Shown: one piece after another, positions 1 to 10,046 of the stretch | Position numbering within the stretch: position 1 is the stretch's first letter | Layout: each line of letters starts with the position of its first letter | Assembly (NCBI RefSeq): GCF_034314045.1 | Contig: NZ_JAVIWL010000001.1 | Location: 5,022,001-5,086,000, forward strand | Direction of reading: 5' to 3' | DNA length: 64,000 nt | DNA from: Glaciimonas sp. CA11.2 | GTDB taxonomy: Bacteria; Pseudomonadota; Gammaproteobacteria; Burkholderiales; Burkholderiaceae_D | Notes under the pieces: generated by a model | The model's input: the letters and a program-made list of their open reading frames with translations, nothing else | Database searches by the model: none | Told to the model about the DNA's origin: nothing | Made by a program: the position numbers and the translations under genes

Positions 1-531
1 AATTTGGGCCTGCATCGCGTGCAAAATTTCTTTTGGTGGTGTCAAATCCTTGATCTCGTAACGTAAAACTTTTACGCCCCAGTTAGCGGCCGACTCATCA
101 ATCGCGTTCACGATCGTGGTGTTAATGTGATCACGCTCTTCAAACGTTTTATCGAGTTCCATCTTACCAATTACCGAGCGTAAAGTCGTTTGCGCTAATT
201 GTGTAATCGCAGCAAGATAGTTTGATGAGCCATAAGATGCGCGCATCGGATCGGTAATCTGAAAGTAAAGAACACCGTCAACTTGCAACTGCGTGTTATC
301 ACGCGTGATACACACTTGCGGCGGAACATCGAGTGGGATTTCTTTTAGAATATGCTTGTATGCAACGCGGTCGATAAAGGGCAAAACGATGCTCAGTCCT
401 GGTCCAAGCGTTGCGTGGTACTTCCCTAAACGCTCCACAACCCAAGCATGCTGTTGCGGCACGACTTTGACCGTTTTCATGACAAACACGATAGCGATAA
501 AAAATATAATTAACGTTACGCCCTGGAACAT
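1..531 (-). CDS. SPFH/stomatin-like membrane protease-associated protein (QmcA type), 3'-truncated by the window edge
   Basis: The first 177 codons are visible and the gene runs off the left edge. The ATG at 531 is followed by one N-terminal hydrophobic segment (about residues 3-18) and then an SPFH/Band 7 domain. It contains the family string VPQQHAWVVERLGKYH and later YFQITDPMRASYG and TTLRSVIGKMELD, all characteristic of stomatin/QmcA proteins. These proteins are anchored in the inner membrane, oligomerise in detergent-resistant patches and are linked to membrane protease function. The gene lies 17 bp downstream of an NfeD gene, the classic partner, so the two form one operon. The family is clear from the sequence; whether it is QmcA proper or another stomatin paralogue cannot be settled from the N-terminal half. 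Confidence 0.9.
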   Translation of the reverse strand, partial: MFQGVTLIIFFIAIVFVMKTVKVVPQQHAWVVERLGKYHATLGPGLSIVLPFIDRVAYKHILKEIPLDVPPQVCITRDNTQLQVDGVLYFQITDPMRASYGSSNYLAAITQLAQTTLRSVIGKMELDKTFEERDHINTTIVNAIDESAANWGVKVLRYEIKDLTPPKEILHAMQAQI

Positions 532-548
532 AGTAAATCCTTCCTCTA

Positions 549-1016
549 TTATTTATTTGAATGACCGGCCACAATTAAGCGACTGCCACGTATTTCCTGA
601 ATAAAGAATTGCCCGGAATGCGCCACTTCTCCTTGGGCCAATTCAACATCCCACAACGCACCACGGTACTTAACCCGTGCTGTATACAATCCAACATCGG
701 CTGCATCGCCGCCAACGTTTTCTTTCATCCAATGCGCGACATTGATGGTCTGCCCGATGTCTAAATTGACATTGCGATCCTTGGCAGAGTCGATCTTTTC
801 ACGCTTACCAAATTGACTACGCCGCACCACAATTGTCCCCGCAACCGACACAATGGCAGCAATCACGAATTGCCACTCCAAATCGGCACCAAGCCAAGCC
901 ACTAGCGCACCAGCAACCATACCGATGGCGATCATCAACAAATAAAAGGTTCCGGTAAACAGTTCAGCCAACACGAGAGCGCCGCCTAATAAAAGCCATC
1001 CTATCCAAGGCATCAT
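549..1016 (-). CDS. NfeD family membrane protein
   Basis: 155 aa. Two hydrophobic stretches fill roughly residues 3-60 (WIGWLLLGGALVLAELF, then LLMIAIGMVAGALVAWLG and FVIAAIVSVAGTIVV). They are followed by a soluble C-terminal part of about 75 residues with the OB-fold pattern of short NfeD proteins (ARVKYRGALWDVEL, then a conserved-looking RLIVAGH near the end). Short NfeD proteins lack the N-terminal ClpP-like protease domain and are encoded beside stomatin/SPFH genes, with which they are thought to form membrane complexes. That is the context here: the SPFH gene follows after 17 bp. The start could be the first or second Met. Family assignment is firm; the molecular role is not known in detail. 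Confidence 0.88.
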   Translation of the reverse strand: MMPWIGWLLLGGALVLAELFTGTFYLLMIAIGMVAGALVAWLGADLEWQFVIAAIVSVAGTIVVRRSQFGKREKIDSAKDRNVNLDIGQTINVAHWMKENVGGDAADVGLYTARVKYRGALWDVELAQGEVAHSGQFFIQEIRGSRLIVAGHSNK

Positions 1017-1056
1017 AAATTACTCCCTTGCAATTATTTGTTATTAGTTTAACGCA

Positions 1057-1086
1057 CAAAAAAAAATGCGAGCATTTTGCTCGCAT
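1057..1086 (-). terminator. Rho-independent terminator of ppsA region
   Basis: Perfect 8-bp stem ATGCGAGC (1066-1073) / GCTCGCAT (1079-1086) with a 5-nt loop. On the minus strand the second arm is followed by a run of T (plus-strand A-run ending at 1066), the standard form for a terminator serving ppsA, whose stop codon is at 1161. Confidence 0.85.
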
Positions 1087-1160
1087 CTTTATGGAAAAAA
1101 ACTTAATTGAAGCAGCTTTAAAACCTGCTTCGAGGTCAAATCAACCTACAGATGGCAATG

Positions 1161-3587
1161 TTATTGCGCTGCAGCGAGATTCTTCCATGTATCAATGACA
1201 GTATCGGGATTAAGCGAAATTGACTCGATACCTTGCTTCATCAACCACTCGGCAAAGTCTGGATGATCAGATGGACCTTGACCACAAATACCGACGTACT
1301 TCCCTTTTGCCAGACAGGTCGCGATGACCTTGCTCAACAACACTTTGATGGCAGGATCACGTTCGTCAAAGTCAGCTGCTAATAACTCCATGCCAGAATC
1401 ACGATCAAGACCTAGGGTTAATTGAGTCAGATCGTTGGAACCGATGGAGAAACCGTCGAAATGCTCAAGAAACTCTTCAGCCAAAATAGCGTTAGAAGGC
1501 ACTTCACACATCATGATGACGCGCAAACCGTTCTCTCCACGTACGAGGCCATTTTTACCCAGTAAGCCAATGACCTTTTCGGCTTGGCCAACTGTACGCA
1601 CGAACGGCACCATGATTTCAACGTTAGTCAAGCCCATGTCTTCGCGCACACGCTTCATCGCCTGGCATTCCATTTCAAATGCTTCAGCAAAATCTTTAGA
1701 CAAATAACGTGCAGCTCCACGGAATCCCAACATCGGGTTTTCTTCATCTGGCTCGTAGCGTGAACCGCCGATGAGTTTTTTGTACTCGTTCGATTTGAAG
1801 TCTGACAAACGCACGATCACGGTCTTAGGCCAGAATGCTGCGGCGATAGTCGCAATCCCTTCAGCCAACTTATCAACATAAAACGCTTTAGGTGACGCAT
1901 GACCACGCGCTACCGATTCAACGGCTTTCTTCAAATCTGCGTCGATATTCGGGTACTCCAGAATCGCCCGTGGATGCACACCAATATTGTTATTGATGAT
2001 GAACTCAAGACGCGCCAGGCCAACACCGCTATTTGGAATCGACTGAAAGTCAAAAGCCAACTGTGGGTTACCGACGTTCATCATGATTTTCAATGGCAGC
2101 TTCGGCAATTCACCGCGTGCCACTTCAGTCACTTCTGTTTCCAGCAGGCCGTCATAGATCTTGCCTTCATCACCTTCAGCACAAGACACCGTGACAAAAG
2201 TACCATCGACCAGAACATCGGTTGCATCGCCGCAGCCAACGACAGCCGGAACACCCAGCTCACGCGCAATAATCGCCGCATGACAGGTACGACCACCACG
2301 GTTGGTAACAATCGCAGCAGCGCGCTTCATGACCGGCTCCCAGTTAGGGTCGGTCATGTCGGCAACCAATACATCACCCGGTTGCACACGCTCCATATCC
2401 GCAGCATCGTGAATCACGCGAACTGGGCCAGCGCCGATTTTTTGTCCGATAGCACGACCGGTTGCCAACACGTTACTGCTACCTTTGAGCTTAAAACGTT
2501 GCTGTGCATCAGTTGGTTTTTCTTGCGACTTCACGGTTTCTGGACGTGCCTGCAAAATATAAATTTTGCCATCGCGACCATCTTTGCCCCATTCGATATC
2601 CATCGGACGCTCGTAGTGCTTTTCGATAATGGTGGCGTACTTTGCCAACTCAACGATTTCAGCATCATCGAGCGAGTAACGATTGCGCATTTCAATTGGT
2701 ACGTCAACGGTGCGGACCGAACGGCCAGCTTTTGCTTCGCCAGTGAATTCCATCTTTATCAGCTTCGAGCCGATATTGCGACGAATAATCGGCAATTTGC
2801 CTTTTTCCAGCATTGGCTTATGGACGTAAAACTCGTCGGGATTAACCGCGCCCTGAACCACTGTTTCGCCCAAACCATAGCTCGACGTGATGAACACGAC
2901 GTCTTTAAAGCCAGATTCGGTATCGAGCGTGAACATCACACCAGCTGCTCCCAAGTCCGAACGCACCATGCGCTGCACGCCCGCTGAAAGGGCAACTTCA
3001 GCATGAGTGAAACCTTTATGGACACGATATGAGATCGCACGATCGTTATACAACGACGCGAATACATGCTTCATCGCTTCGAGAATATTTTCGATACCGA
3101 CCACGTTGAGGAAAGTTTCCTGCTGGCCCGCAAACGATGCATCTGGCAAATCTTCAGCTGTCGCTGAAGAACGCACGGCAAAAGACATCTCGCTGGACGA
3201 ATCAGCAACCAGGCGCTGGTAAGATTCTTGAATATCTTTTTCAAGCTGCGGTTGAAATGGCGTAGCAACGATCCATTCACGAATTTCAGCACCGGCTTGC
3301 CCTAGCGCCCGTACATCTTCCACATCTAATGTTTCAAGACGATCGGCAATGCGTTGCGCCAATGACAATCCGCCGTTGGCACTGTAAGACAGAAAGTCTC
3401 GGAAAGCCTGCGCCGTAGTAGCAAAGCCACCCGGAACCCGCACTCCAGCGGTTGCAAGCTGGCTAATCATTTCACCCAGCGATGAATTTTTTCCGCCGAC
3501 GGTATCAACATCCGTCATTCGCAGATTTTCAAAGGGAACAACGTAAGCCGCTCCCTGGGCAGCGCCCATCTGTATTGCATTTGACAT
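1161..3587 (-). CDS. ppsA: Phosphoenolpyruvate synthase (pyruvate, water dikinase)
   Basis: 808 aa, the usual length for PpsA. The enzyme makes PEP, AMP and Pi from pyruvate, ATP and water, the first step of gluconeogenesis from pyruvate or lactate, in the cytoplasm. Domains in order: N-terminal ATP-grasp nucleotide-binding domain (about 20-350, with [12 protein letters not shown] near the start and [20 protein letters not shown]); the swivelling phosphohistidine domain (about 385-475) with the signature [20 protein letters not shown] carrying the catalytic His; and a C-terminal PEP/pyruvate-binding TIM barrel with MCEVPSN and [16 protein letters not shown]. All key motifs are intact. It is divergent from ppsR, which encodes its regulator. 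The start ATG is preceded by AGAGGTTGTT, an acceptable ribosome binding site. Confidence 0.98.
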   Translation of the reverse strand: MSNAIQMGAAQGAAYVVPFENLRMTDVDTVGGKNSSLGEMISQLATAGVRVPGGFATTAQAFRDFLSYSANGGLSLAQRIADRLETLDVEDVRALGQAGAEIREWIVATPFQPQLEKDIQESYQRLVADSSSEMSFAVRSSATAEDLPDASFAGQQETFLNVVGIENILEAMKHVFASLYNDRAISYRVHKGFTHAEVALSAGVQRMVRSDLGAAGVMFTLDTESGFKDVVFITSSYGLGETVVQGAVNPDEFYVHKPMLEKGKLPIIRRNIGSKLIKMEFTGEAKAGRSVRTVDVPIEMRNRYSLDDAEIVELAKYATIIEKHYERPMDIEWGKDGRDGKIYILQARPETVKSQEKPTDAQQRFKLKGSSNVLATGRAIGQKIGAGPVRVIHDAADMERVQPGDVLVADMTDPNWEPVMKRAAAIVTNRGGRTCHAAIIARELGVPAVVGCGDATDVLVDGTFVTVSCAEGDEGKIYDGLLETEVTEVARGELPKLPLKIMMNVGNPQLAFDFQSIPNSGVGLARLEFIINNNIGVHPRAILEYPNIDADLKKAVESVARGHASPKAFYVDKLAEGIATIAAAFWPKTVIVRLSDFKSNEYKKLIGGSRYEPDEENPMLGFRGAARYLSKDFAEAFEMECQAMKRVREDMGLTNVEIMVPFVRTVGQAEKVIGLLGKNGLVRGENGLRVIMMCEVPSNAILAEEFLEHFDGFSIGSNDLTQLTLGLDRDSGMELLAADFDERDPAIKVLLSKVIATCLAKGKYVGICGQGPSDHPDFAEWLMKQGIESISLNPDTVIDTWKNLAAAQ

Positions 3588-3872
3588 AACAACCTCTAGT
3601 TTGATGATAAGAAATCTTTAAGTGCATGCGCGTAACCATTCTCTTTTGTTATGCTCTGGCAGGTCGCGCTAATTTATCTGTTGGTCGCCATTTTATGTCA
3701 ATTCGCAACTAAAGTGAGAACTAGACTAGTAACAGAATGTGCCCATTGTGAGCAATTTGATCATCAAGGCTCTTTATGCCAAGGTCTTGTATCGTGTACT
3801 CTATCACTGCGAACAGTATTAGGATTTAGTTAGATTTCCCTCTTTTTAACCGGTTTTTTTCTCATATACACT
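3588..3872. promoter_or_regulatory. Divergent intergenic region between ppsA and ppsR
   Basis: 285 bp between divergent start codons; it must hold the promoters for both genes. No convincing -35/-10 pair or operator could be picked out by eye. A 60-codon open frame inside it (3651-3833, plus) has no ribosome binding site and no family resemblance and is not called. Confidence 0.5.
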
Positions 3873-4718
3873 ATGTCAGACGCTCCAACGCTTCCACTGC
3901 CAGCCGCAAACCGCACTGTCTTTTTTGTTTCCGACGGCACCGGCATTACCGCCGAAACGTTCGGGCATTCGGTCCTGACACAGTTTGAACTGCGCTTTAA
4001 GCAGGTGCGGCTGCCGTTTATCGATACGCTCGATAAGGCTTACGAGGCGACGCGCAGAGTCAACGAAGCATTCGCTACAGATGGCAAATTACCAATTGTT
4101 TTTTCTACATTGGTAAAAACAGATTTGTCAAAAGTCATACAGCAAGCCAAGGCTATGCATATGGATTTGATTCAAACTTTTGTCGAGCCACTGGAAAAAG
4201 AGTTAGGAATTAAATCAACTCATACCGTCGGTCGCAGCCATAACACTGCAAATTCCGAGGAATATAAGAATCGAATCGAAGCAATTAATTTTTCGCTGGC
4301 GCATGACGATGGGCAGTCGAACAAAAATCTGGCCGATGCTGACGTTATTCTGGTTGGTGTGTCACGCTCAGGCAAAACACCAACTAGCTTGTATCTGGCG
4401 ATGCAATATGGCATTAAGGCGGCAAATTATCCGTTGATTCCCGAGGATTTCGTCCGCGAAAAATTGCCAAGTGGCCTAATGCCATTTAAACAAAAAATCT
4501 TCGGTCTGACTATTTTGCCGGAGCGACTGTCCGAAATACGTAATGAACGACTTCCAGGTAGTAAGTATGCCGCGCTTGCTAACTGCCGCTATGAAATCAA
4601 TGAGGCGCAAGCCATGATGCAACGTGAGGGAATAAGGTGGATGTCATCAACCACCAAGTCAATTGAGGAGATCGCCGCGACCATCCTGCAGGAGATGAAA
4701 ACAGAAAATGATGGATAG
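3873..4718 (+). CDS. ppsR: PEP synthase regulatory protein (kinase/pyrophosphorylase, DUF299)
   Basis: 281 aa, typical length. PSRP proteins are bifunctional: an ADP-dependent kinase inactivates PEP synthase by phosphorylating a Thr next to the catalytic His, and a Pi-dependent phosphorylase reverses this. The N-terminus shows the family motif [18 protein letters not shown] (about 16-33). The central P-loop GVSRSGKT lies at 162-169 and is followed by PTSLYLA. The late motif [14 protein letters not shown] is also present. The gene is divergent from ppsA, the usual arrangement in proteobacteria, so the target is almost certainly the neighbouring PpsA. No strong Shine-Dalgarno sequence precedes the ATG at 3873, but no other start leaves the N-terminal motif intact. 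Confidence 0.96.
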   Translation: MSDAPTLPLPAANRTVFFVSDGTGITAETFGHSVLTQFELRFKQVRLPFIDTLDKAYEATRRVNEAFATDGKLPIVFSTLVKTDLSKVIQQAKAMHMDLIQTFVEPLEKELGIKSTHTVGRSHNTANSEEYKNRIEAINFSLAHDDGQSNKNLADADVILVGVSRSGKTPTSLYLAMQYGIKAANYPLIPEDFVREKLPSGLMPFKQKIFGLTILPERLSEIRNERLPGSKYAALANCRYEINEAQAMMQREGIRWMSSTTKSIEEIAATILQEMKTENDG

Positions 4719-4821
4719 TATGAGTCGATCAGCCAACCAATCTGCTTACCGGTATTATCCCGCTATAACGAGGTAATGCTTTATTCGAATCAACGTAGCT
4801 TGATGACATGGCTGGCAACCA

Positions 4822-5610
4822 TTAATTAGGCTGTGATTGGCGCACTTGCTCAAAAAAACAAATAGCGGCAGCGGCGGCGACATTGAGTGACTCCATTTGT
4901 CCCAAATGGGGAATAACAACCCGCTCGCTGGCTTCTGCCAATAAATCCTCAGCAACGCCCTGCCCTTCATGACCGAACAGCCATGCCACAGGCGTTTTCA
5001 GGTCTGCCTGAAACAGACTCTTTTGGGCATAGGAACTGGTTGCCAAAACCGGTATTTGTGCATGCGTGACAATCGCTAACAAATCGACATTCTCAAAAAT
5101 CTCAAGCAAAAAATGGGCCCCCATACCAGCACGTAGTACCTTTGGCGACCAAGCATAGACAGTGCCAGACGAACAATAAACCTGTTTGATGCCAGCGGCG
5201 GCGGCGCTACGCAAAATAGAACCGAGATTACCAGGGTCTTGCAGATTATCGAGCAACACCGCAGATTGGGTGATGGCGTCCGGCACAAAAAATTGCGGTG
5301 TATCGACGACAAATAATAGCCCTACTCCATGCTCCACCTGGCTCAGAATAGTAAACTGCGCGTCAGAAAAGGCAACACACTGAACGCCTCCTGACTCACA
5401 ACGAGCAATCAAAGCTGCCGCTTCCGGGTGCAACAATGCGCTTTCGCTAGCAACGCATAACGATGGGAAGCCGTAATGTTGTAGATATGACTCGGTTAAG
5501 TGGACGCCATCCAGCAAAGACTTACCCAACTTGCGCCGCGTTTGTGAGCGGGTAGCCAGCAGTTTCAATTCTTTATACAGAGAATTATAGGGGGAGGTAA
5601 TCAGTTTCAT
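4822..5610 (-). CDS. TrmH/SpoU family RNA 2'-O-methyltransferase
   Basis: 262 aa. An N-terminal RNA-binding part of about 90 residues (with LLDGVHLTESYL) is followed by a SPOUT methyltransferase domain carrying the three family motifs: LLDNLQDPGNLGSILRSAAAAG (motif 1; the Asn/Gly/Arg of the knot), WLFGHEGQGV (motif 2) and IPHLGQMESLNVAAAAAI (motif 3). These enzymes methylate ribose 2'-OH in tRNA or rRNA from S-adenosylmethionine. It lies downstream of rnhB, the usual last genes of the lpx cluster in Burkholderiales. The exact target nucleotide cannot be read from the sequence, so no specific symbol is given. Confidence 0.92.
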   Translation of the reverse strand: MKLITSPYNSLYKELKLLATRSQTRRKLGKSLLDGVHLTESYLQHYGFPSLCVASESALLHPEAAALIARCESGGVQCVAFSDAQFTILSQVEHGVGLLFVVDTPQFFVPDAITQSAVLLDNLQDPGNLGSILRSAAAAGIKQVYCSSGTVYAWSPKVLRAGMGAHFLLEIFENVDLLAIVTHAQIPVLATSSYAQKSLFQADLKTPVAWLFGHEGQGVAEDLLAEASERVVIPHLGQMESLNVAAAAAICFFEQVRQSQPN

Positions 5611-5682
5611 ATTGGCGAAAGGTGAGGATTGCAGCTAACTTGTGGCACATCGGACATTTTAAGACGATTAAGGTACGCGAAC

Positions 5683-6321
5683 TTAAACTGCACGTTCAAG
5701 CAACAACATTGCGCGAACCGGAGCATACGATTTACGATGGACTGGCGATACACCGTGTACACGCAGCCGCTCCAGATGTAATGCGGTCGGGTAGCCTTTG
5801 TGCTGATCGAAGGCATAGAGCGGATATTGCGCGTGCAAAATGTGCAACGCCGCATCACGCGCAGTTTTAGCGAGTATCGATGCAGCCGAAATCGCTTGAA
5901 CCTTGTCATCCCCCTTCACAATCGCCTCGGCACGAATGCTCATAACCGGACAACGATTGCCGTCGATCAGCGCGAGCGTCGGTGGCATCGACAACCCTTC
6001 GACAGCACGCTTCATCGCCAGCATACTTGCCTGCAGAATATTTAGGGTATCGATCTCTTCCTCGCAGCATTCCGCAATCGACCAAGCTAACGCACACTCT
6101 TTAATTTGCACCGCCAATAGTTCGCGTCGCTCTGCTGTCAACTTTTTGGAATCACGCAGGCCGATAATAGGACGGGATGGATCAAGTATGACGGCTGCAG
6201 CAAAAACCGGCCCCGCGAGCGGTCCACGCCCTGCCTCGTCAACGCCACAAACAATCTCGTCTGGGTAGTCATAATCAAATAGCGGCAGATCAATGTCAGA
6301 AATTTTCAAATTAGTGTCCAA
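5683..6321 (-). CDS. rnhB: Ribonuclease HII
   Basis: 212 aa. Endonuclease that cuts the RNA strand of RNA/DNA hybrids, including single ribonucleotides left in DNA. Acidic active-site residues are visible: [14 protein letters not shown] with D28 and E29, D120 in [10 protein letters not shown], and D156 in SILAKTARD. The GRG motif used for ribonucleotide-junction recognition is intact. It follows lpxB by about 195 bp and precedes the rRNA methyltransferase gene by 72 bp, the standard lpxB-rnhB order. The start ATG at 6321 leaves a 27-residue lead before the first motif, slightly longer than in some homologues. Confidence 0.96.
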   Translation of the reverse strand: MDTNLKISDIDLPLFDYDYPDEIVCGVDEAGRGPLAGPVFAAAVILDPSRPIIGLRDSKKLTAERRELLAVQIKECALAWSIAECCEEEIDTLNILQASMLAMKRAVEGLSMPPTLALIDGNRCPVMSIRAEAIVKGDDKVQAISAASILAKTARDAALHILHAQYPLYAFDQHKGYPTALHLERLRVHGVSPVHRKSYAPVRAMLLLERAV

Positions 6322-6515
6322 CTATCTATAAAAAAATTCATAATAGTGCAATGTCGATACGATATCGGCAGACAAGGCGGCTTAGAAATCAAAGACACGC
6401 CAGCACTTTAACTTTACCAGTCACGGTCTTCAACTCTGGCAGAGCGCAGCATAACTCGCAACGCCTGGTCATTTAAGCAGCTCAATACATCGGGTATAAT
6501 AATAAGAAGACATAA

Positions 6516-7673
6516 TTAATACTGATCAATGATTTTCAATACTGCTTGTGCACTCTCGTTCGCGGTGTCGCGTAACAGCGCGATGTGCATCTCAGTAAAA
6601 CGCTCACGCAACATCTCTTGAAGCGCTACGTCTTGCAATTGGCTCCACAACGCGTCAGCAAGCTTTTGCGGCGTTGCCGCATGCTGCAATAACTCTGGCA
6701 CCAGAAATTCCCGGGCCAAAATATTTGGTAGTCCGATCCATGGCTGATAGCTCATGTGGCGCAATATTTCCCAAGTGGCACGCATCATCTTGTAAGCAAT
6801 CACCATCGGTTTTTTGTACAGCGCGACTTCGAGCGATGCCGTACCGGATGCCACCAGAACAGCATTCGCTGCTTCCATTGCAACATGTGACTGACCATCA
6901 AGCAATTGGATTTCAACATCTTGCAAGCCAGCTTCTTTGATCAACTCGATAAACAAAGCGCGCTGTTTCGGGCCGGCCATTGGCGCTATAAAACATATAT
7001 TTTTATCACGCGCTGCCAGCATTTTGGCAGCACCGACAAAACTGACTGTGTTGTAACGAAGCTCCGACATGCGGCTGCCCGGCAAAATTGCCACGACCGT
7101 AGCATTGGCTGGCAATCCTAGCGTGACACGTGCCCCCGCGACGTCCGGCACCATTGGAATGACTTGCGCGAGCGGATGGCCCACATAAGTTGCAGGAACT
7201 CCAGCCTGGCGATAAATTTTTTCTTCGAATGGAAATATCACCAGCATATGCGAACCGGAGCGTGCAATTTTCTTGATCCGCCCGCCACGCCAGGCCCAAA
7301 TTGATGGACCGATAAAATGGACTGTGGGAATACCCGCGTGATTGAGTTGCGTTTCTAGTCCAAAATTAAAATCGGGAGCATCCACCCCAATAAAAATATT
7401 TGGCTTTTCGATGAGTAAGCGATCTCGCAAAGCGACCTGAATTCCTTTTAGCTCTCGATAGTGGGCGAGTACTTCAAATAAGCCGTTTACCGCTAGCTTA
7501 TCCATCGCCCAATGACTAACGAATCCATAATCTGCCATCTTGGGACCACCGATGCCGTACATCAAAGCCTCCGGCAATTGTGGTCGCAACCCAGATAACA
7601 AACAACTCGCTAACAGATCGCCCGAGGTCTCTCCGGCCACCATTGCAATCGAAACAGGTGATATGTCCGGCAC
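6516..7673 (-). CDS. lpxB: Lipid-A-disaccharide synthase
   Basis: 385 aa with the chosen GTG start at 7673. This GTG lies one base after the lpxA stop codon (TAA-C-GTG), so translation is probably coupled; the resulting length matches E. coli LpxB closely. A longer reading frame starts at 7730 inside lpxA, but its extra 19 residues do not resemble LpxB. LpxB is a GT-B glycosyltransferase joining UDP-2,3-diacylglucosamine and lipid X on the inner membrane. Visible motifs: MVAGETSGDLLA at the N-terminus, VGHPLAQ, ILPGSRMSE, and VASGTASLEVALYKKPMVIAYK in the C-terminal nucleotide-binding half. It is the last Lpx gene of the block. Confidence 0.95.
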   Translation of the reverse strand: MPDISPVSIAMVAGETSGDLLASCLLSGLRPQLPEALMYGIGGPKMADYGFVSHWAMDKLAVNGLFEVLAHYRELKGIQVALRDRLLIEKPNIFIGVDAPDFNFGLETQLNHAGIPTVHFIGPSIWAWRGGRIKKIARSGSHMLVIFPFEEKIYRQAGVPATYVGHPLAQVIPMVPDVAGARVTLGLPANATVVAILPGSRMSELRYNTVSFVGAAKMLAARDKNICFIAPMAGPKQRALFIELIKEAGLQDVEIQLLDGQSHVAMEAANAVLVASGTASLEVALYKKPMVIAYKMMRATWEILRHMSYQPWIGLPNILAREFLVPELLQHAATPQKLADALWSQLQDVALQEMLRERFTEMHIALLRDTANESAQAVLKIIDQY

Positions 7674-7674
7674 G

Positions 7675-8463
7675 TTAGCGAATAATGCCGCGTTGAGAAG
7701 AGCTGATGAATTCGCGCAGCATGCGAACATACTCGGCTGAGTCAGGAGACTTTAACTCTTCTGCCTCTAGCGCAGCTTTGGCTTCCTCTAAAGGTAATCC
7801 TGAACGATAAATCAATCGATAAGCACGCTTAATCGTCATGACCTGTTCGCTGCTAAAACCACGTCGTCGCAAGCCTTCGCTATTAATCCCCGCAGGAACT
7901 GCCCGATTACCGGCAGCTGTTACAAACGGGGGGACGTCCTGGCTGACTGCCGCAGTAAATGCAGTCATTGCGTGAGGGCCGATACGGCAAAATTGATGTA
8001 TTGTGGTGAATCCCCCAAGCAAAACCCAGTCGCCCACGTGCACGTGTCCTGCCAATGTCGCATTATTTGCTATGACTGTATGACTGCCAATTTGACAGTC
8101 ATGTGCAACGTGAACATAAGCCATTACCCAATTGTCATCACCTAACCGCGTGACACCGACATCCTGCGATGTCCCCAAATTGAGCGTTACAAATTCGCGG
8201 ATTGTATTGCCGCTTCCAATCTCAAGGCGCGTCGGTTCGCCAGCGTATTTTTTGTCCTGTGGCGCTGCACCAATCGAGCCAAATTGAAAAAATGTATTAT
8301 CACGACCAATGCTGGTATGCCCCTCAATCACAACATGTGGCCCAACCTTGGTTCCGGCATCGATAGTGACATTCGGCCCAATGATCGAATAAGCACCGAC
8401 TTCGACCGTACTATCAAGTACAGCGCGGGAATCAACAACTGCGGTAGAGTGAATTCGACTCAT
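7675..8463 (-). CDS. lpxA: Acyl-ACP--UDP-N-acetylglucosamine O-acyltransferase
   Basis: 262 aa from the ATG at 8463, equal to E. coli LpxA. A GTG at 8472 overlapping the fabZ stop codon is a less likely alternative. The protein is a left-handed parallel beta-helix built of hexapeptide repeats and performs the first lipid A step, adding an R-3-hydroxyacyl chain from ACP to UDP-GlcNAc. The catalytic His is H121 in HVAHDCQIGSH, and the following VIANNATLAGHV and IGGFTT-like stretch LLGGFTTIHQFCRIG is typical of LpxA. The C-terminal helical part (FSSEQVMTIKRAYRLIYRSG) is intact. It sits between fabZ and lpxB, as in most proteobacteria. Confidence 0.97.
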   Translation of the reverse strand: MSRIHSTAVVDSRAVLDSTVEVGAYSIIGPNVTIDAGTKVGPHVVIEGHTSIGRDNTFFQFGSIGAAPQDKKYAGEPTRLEIGSGNTIREFVTLNLGTSQDVGVTRLGDDNWVMAYVHVAHDCQIGSHTVIANNATLAGHVHVGDWVLLGGFTTIHQFCRIGPHAMTAFTAAVSQDVPPFVTAAGNRAVPAGINSEGLRRRGFSSEQVMTIKRAYRLIYRSGLPLEEAKAALEAEELKSPDSAEYVRMLREFISSSQRGIIR

Positions 8464-8468
8464 CGAAA

Positions 8469-8975
8469 TCACGCAGAAATATTAGCCGGAGCAACAGGAG
8501 CGACGGCATGTTCAGGCGTTACGGCATGGCGCATGGTGCACATAAATTCTGCCTCCACAGCAAGCTCTCCATCTACAGTGGCAATCGCTTTGTATTTCCA
8601 GATTCCACGTACCACGCGCAGAATTTCAACCTCTAGTTTGATCTGATCCCCGGGTTCGATAGGGCGACGGAAGCGCGCCTTATCTATACCTAGAAAATAG
8701 ACCACAGTATTTTCGTCCGGTTTGCGGCCTTCACTCAAAAAAGATAATAACGCGGCTGTTTGCGCTAATGCCTCAATGGTTAATACACCGGGCATAACCG
8801 GTTTGTTCGGAAAGTGACCGTTAAAGAACTCTTCGTTGATCGTGACATTTTTGATAGCAGTAATCGATTTACCACTTTCCCAGCGCAATACCCGATCCAC
8901 CAGTAATAACGGATAGCGATGCGGTAAGTATTCTTTAATCTGGCAAATATTGAGACCGTTATTAAGACTATTCAT
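8469..8975 (-). CDS. fabZ: 3-hydroxyacyl-ACP dehydratase FabZ
   Basis: 168 aa, hot-dog fold. The active-site His and Glu are seen as H54 in [11 protein letters not shown] and E68 in [25 protein letters not shown] is the usual N-terminal motif. FabZ dehydrates 3-hydroxyacyl-ACP in fatty acid elongation and competes with LpxA/LpxD for 3-hydroxyacyl-ACP, which is why it is encoded between them. The start overlaps the end of lpxD by 8 bp and the stop lies next to the lpxA start, so the four genes are translationally packed. The last 20 residues form an Ala/Pro/Val-rich tail (after FMCTMRHA) beyond the usual end near residue 150; it is probably disordered. Confidence 0.96.
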   Translation of the reverse strand: MNSLNNGLNICQIKEYLPHRYPLLLVDRVLRWESGKSITAIKNVTINEEFFNGHFPNKPVMPGVLTIEALAQTAALLSFLSEGRKPDENTVVYFLGIDKARFRRPIEPGDQIKLEVEILRVVRGIWKYKAIATVDGELAVEAEFMCTMRHAVTPEHAVAPVAPANISA

Positions 8976-10023
8976 TATCTTTTTCTGTAAGCTGTTTAAT
9001 GGAATTTTCCAAGGCCCGGATTTTCTGTCGTGTGGCGCTCAAATTGCGCACCAGCGCTGCCGATTTTTCCCAATCGCCATGCTTTGCAATTGGATAGAAA
9101 CCCGTGTATTGACCTGGCTCCAAAATAGAACGTAAGGCGAGTGTACCGGCTGAAACGTGCACATGATCAACGATGGTGATATGACCATGTATCATAGCCG
9201 CGCCACCGATAGAGCAATATTTCCCAATCTTAGCGCTACCGGCAATGCCTGCACATGCAGCAATAGCAGTGTGCGCACCGATATGGCAGTTATGGGCAAT
9301 CTGGATCTGGTTGTCCAGCTTAACCCCTTCTTCAATAACGGTATCGGATAAGGCTCCGCGGTCAATCGTCGTGTTTGCGCCAATTTCAACATCGTCCCCG
9401 ATCATCACACGACCGGTTTGTGGAATTTTAACCCAAGTTCCTGCATCGTTCGCAAAACCGAATCCATCGGCGCCGATTACCGCACCCGAGTGGATGATAC
9501 CGCGCTGACCAATTTCACATTCTGCATAAATCGTGACATGTGCATGTAATCGGGTCATCGACCCTATTTTTACAGCACGACCAATCACACAGCCCGGGCC
9601 GATATACGCATGATCAGCAATCACCGCCTCTGCATCAATAACAACGTTCGCACCAATACATGCGGTCGCCGCTATGCTTGCAGATGGATCTATAACGGCA
9701 GAAGGATGAATACCGGCATTCACCAATGGCGCATTTAGTTCCACAAAAATTTGCGCAACGCGCGCAAAGTAAGCATAGGGATTTGTAACAACAATACGTG
9801 TTCCCTGAAAGCTTACACTGAGGAAGGCATCATCCGCCACAGACAAAACGATGGCCGCTGCCTGACTTTGGATTGCTTGAGATCGAAACTTGGGATTGGA
9901 GAGAAATGTAATTTGTGTTGCCGTTGCATCACTTAACGGCGCAATGCCGGATATCGCAATATCCGCATCGCCAATTAACTGGCCGCCCAAGCGTTCGACC
10001 AGTTCTTTCAGCCGAATGCTCAT
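8968..10023 (-). CDS. lpxD: UDP-3-O-(3-hydroxymyristoyl)glucosamine N-acyltransferase
   Basis: 351 aa. N-terminal uridine-binding domain (about 1-100, with [23 protein letters not shown] split by the family pattern), then a left-handed beta-helix of hexapeptide repeats (about 105-310) and a C-terminal helix. The catalytic His lies in [12 protein letters not shown], followed by [23 protein letters not shown]. LpxD adds the second acyl chain, N-linked, in lipid A synthesis using 3-hydroxyacyl-ACP. The start ATG at 10023 has GAGG seven bases upstream. It follows the skp gene by 23 bp and overlaps fabZ by 8 bp. Confidence 0.97.
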   Translation of the reverse strand: MSIRLKELVERLGGQLIGDADIAISGIAPLSDATATQITFLSNPKFRSQAIQSQAAAIVLSVADDAFLSVSFQGTRIVVTNPYAYFARVAQIFVELNAPLVNAGIHPSAVIDPSASIAATACIGANVVIDAEAVIADHAYIGPGCVIGRAVKIGSMTRLHAHVTIYAECEIGQRGIIHSGAVIGADGFGFANDAGTWVKIPQTGRVMIGDDVEIGANTTIDRGALSDTVIEEGVKLDNQIQIAHNCHIGAHTAIAACAGIAGSAKIGKYCSIGGAAMIHGHITIVDHVHVSAGTLALRSILEPGQYTGFYPIAKHGDWEKSAALVRNLSATRQKIRALENSIKQLTEKDNE

Positions 10024-10046
10024 TGTGGCCTCATTTAAAAACTAGA

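Noticed and set aside
1899..2987. A 362-codon open frame on the plus strand
   Set aside because: It lies wholly antisense to ppsA, whose full set of motifs is intact; the translation shows no family features and there is no ribosome binding site.
3651..3833. A 60-codon plus-strand frame between ppsA and ppsR with a hydrophobic start
   Set aside because: No ribosome binding site, no recognisable motif, and it occupies the expected promoter region.
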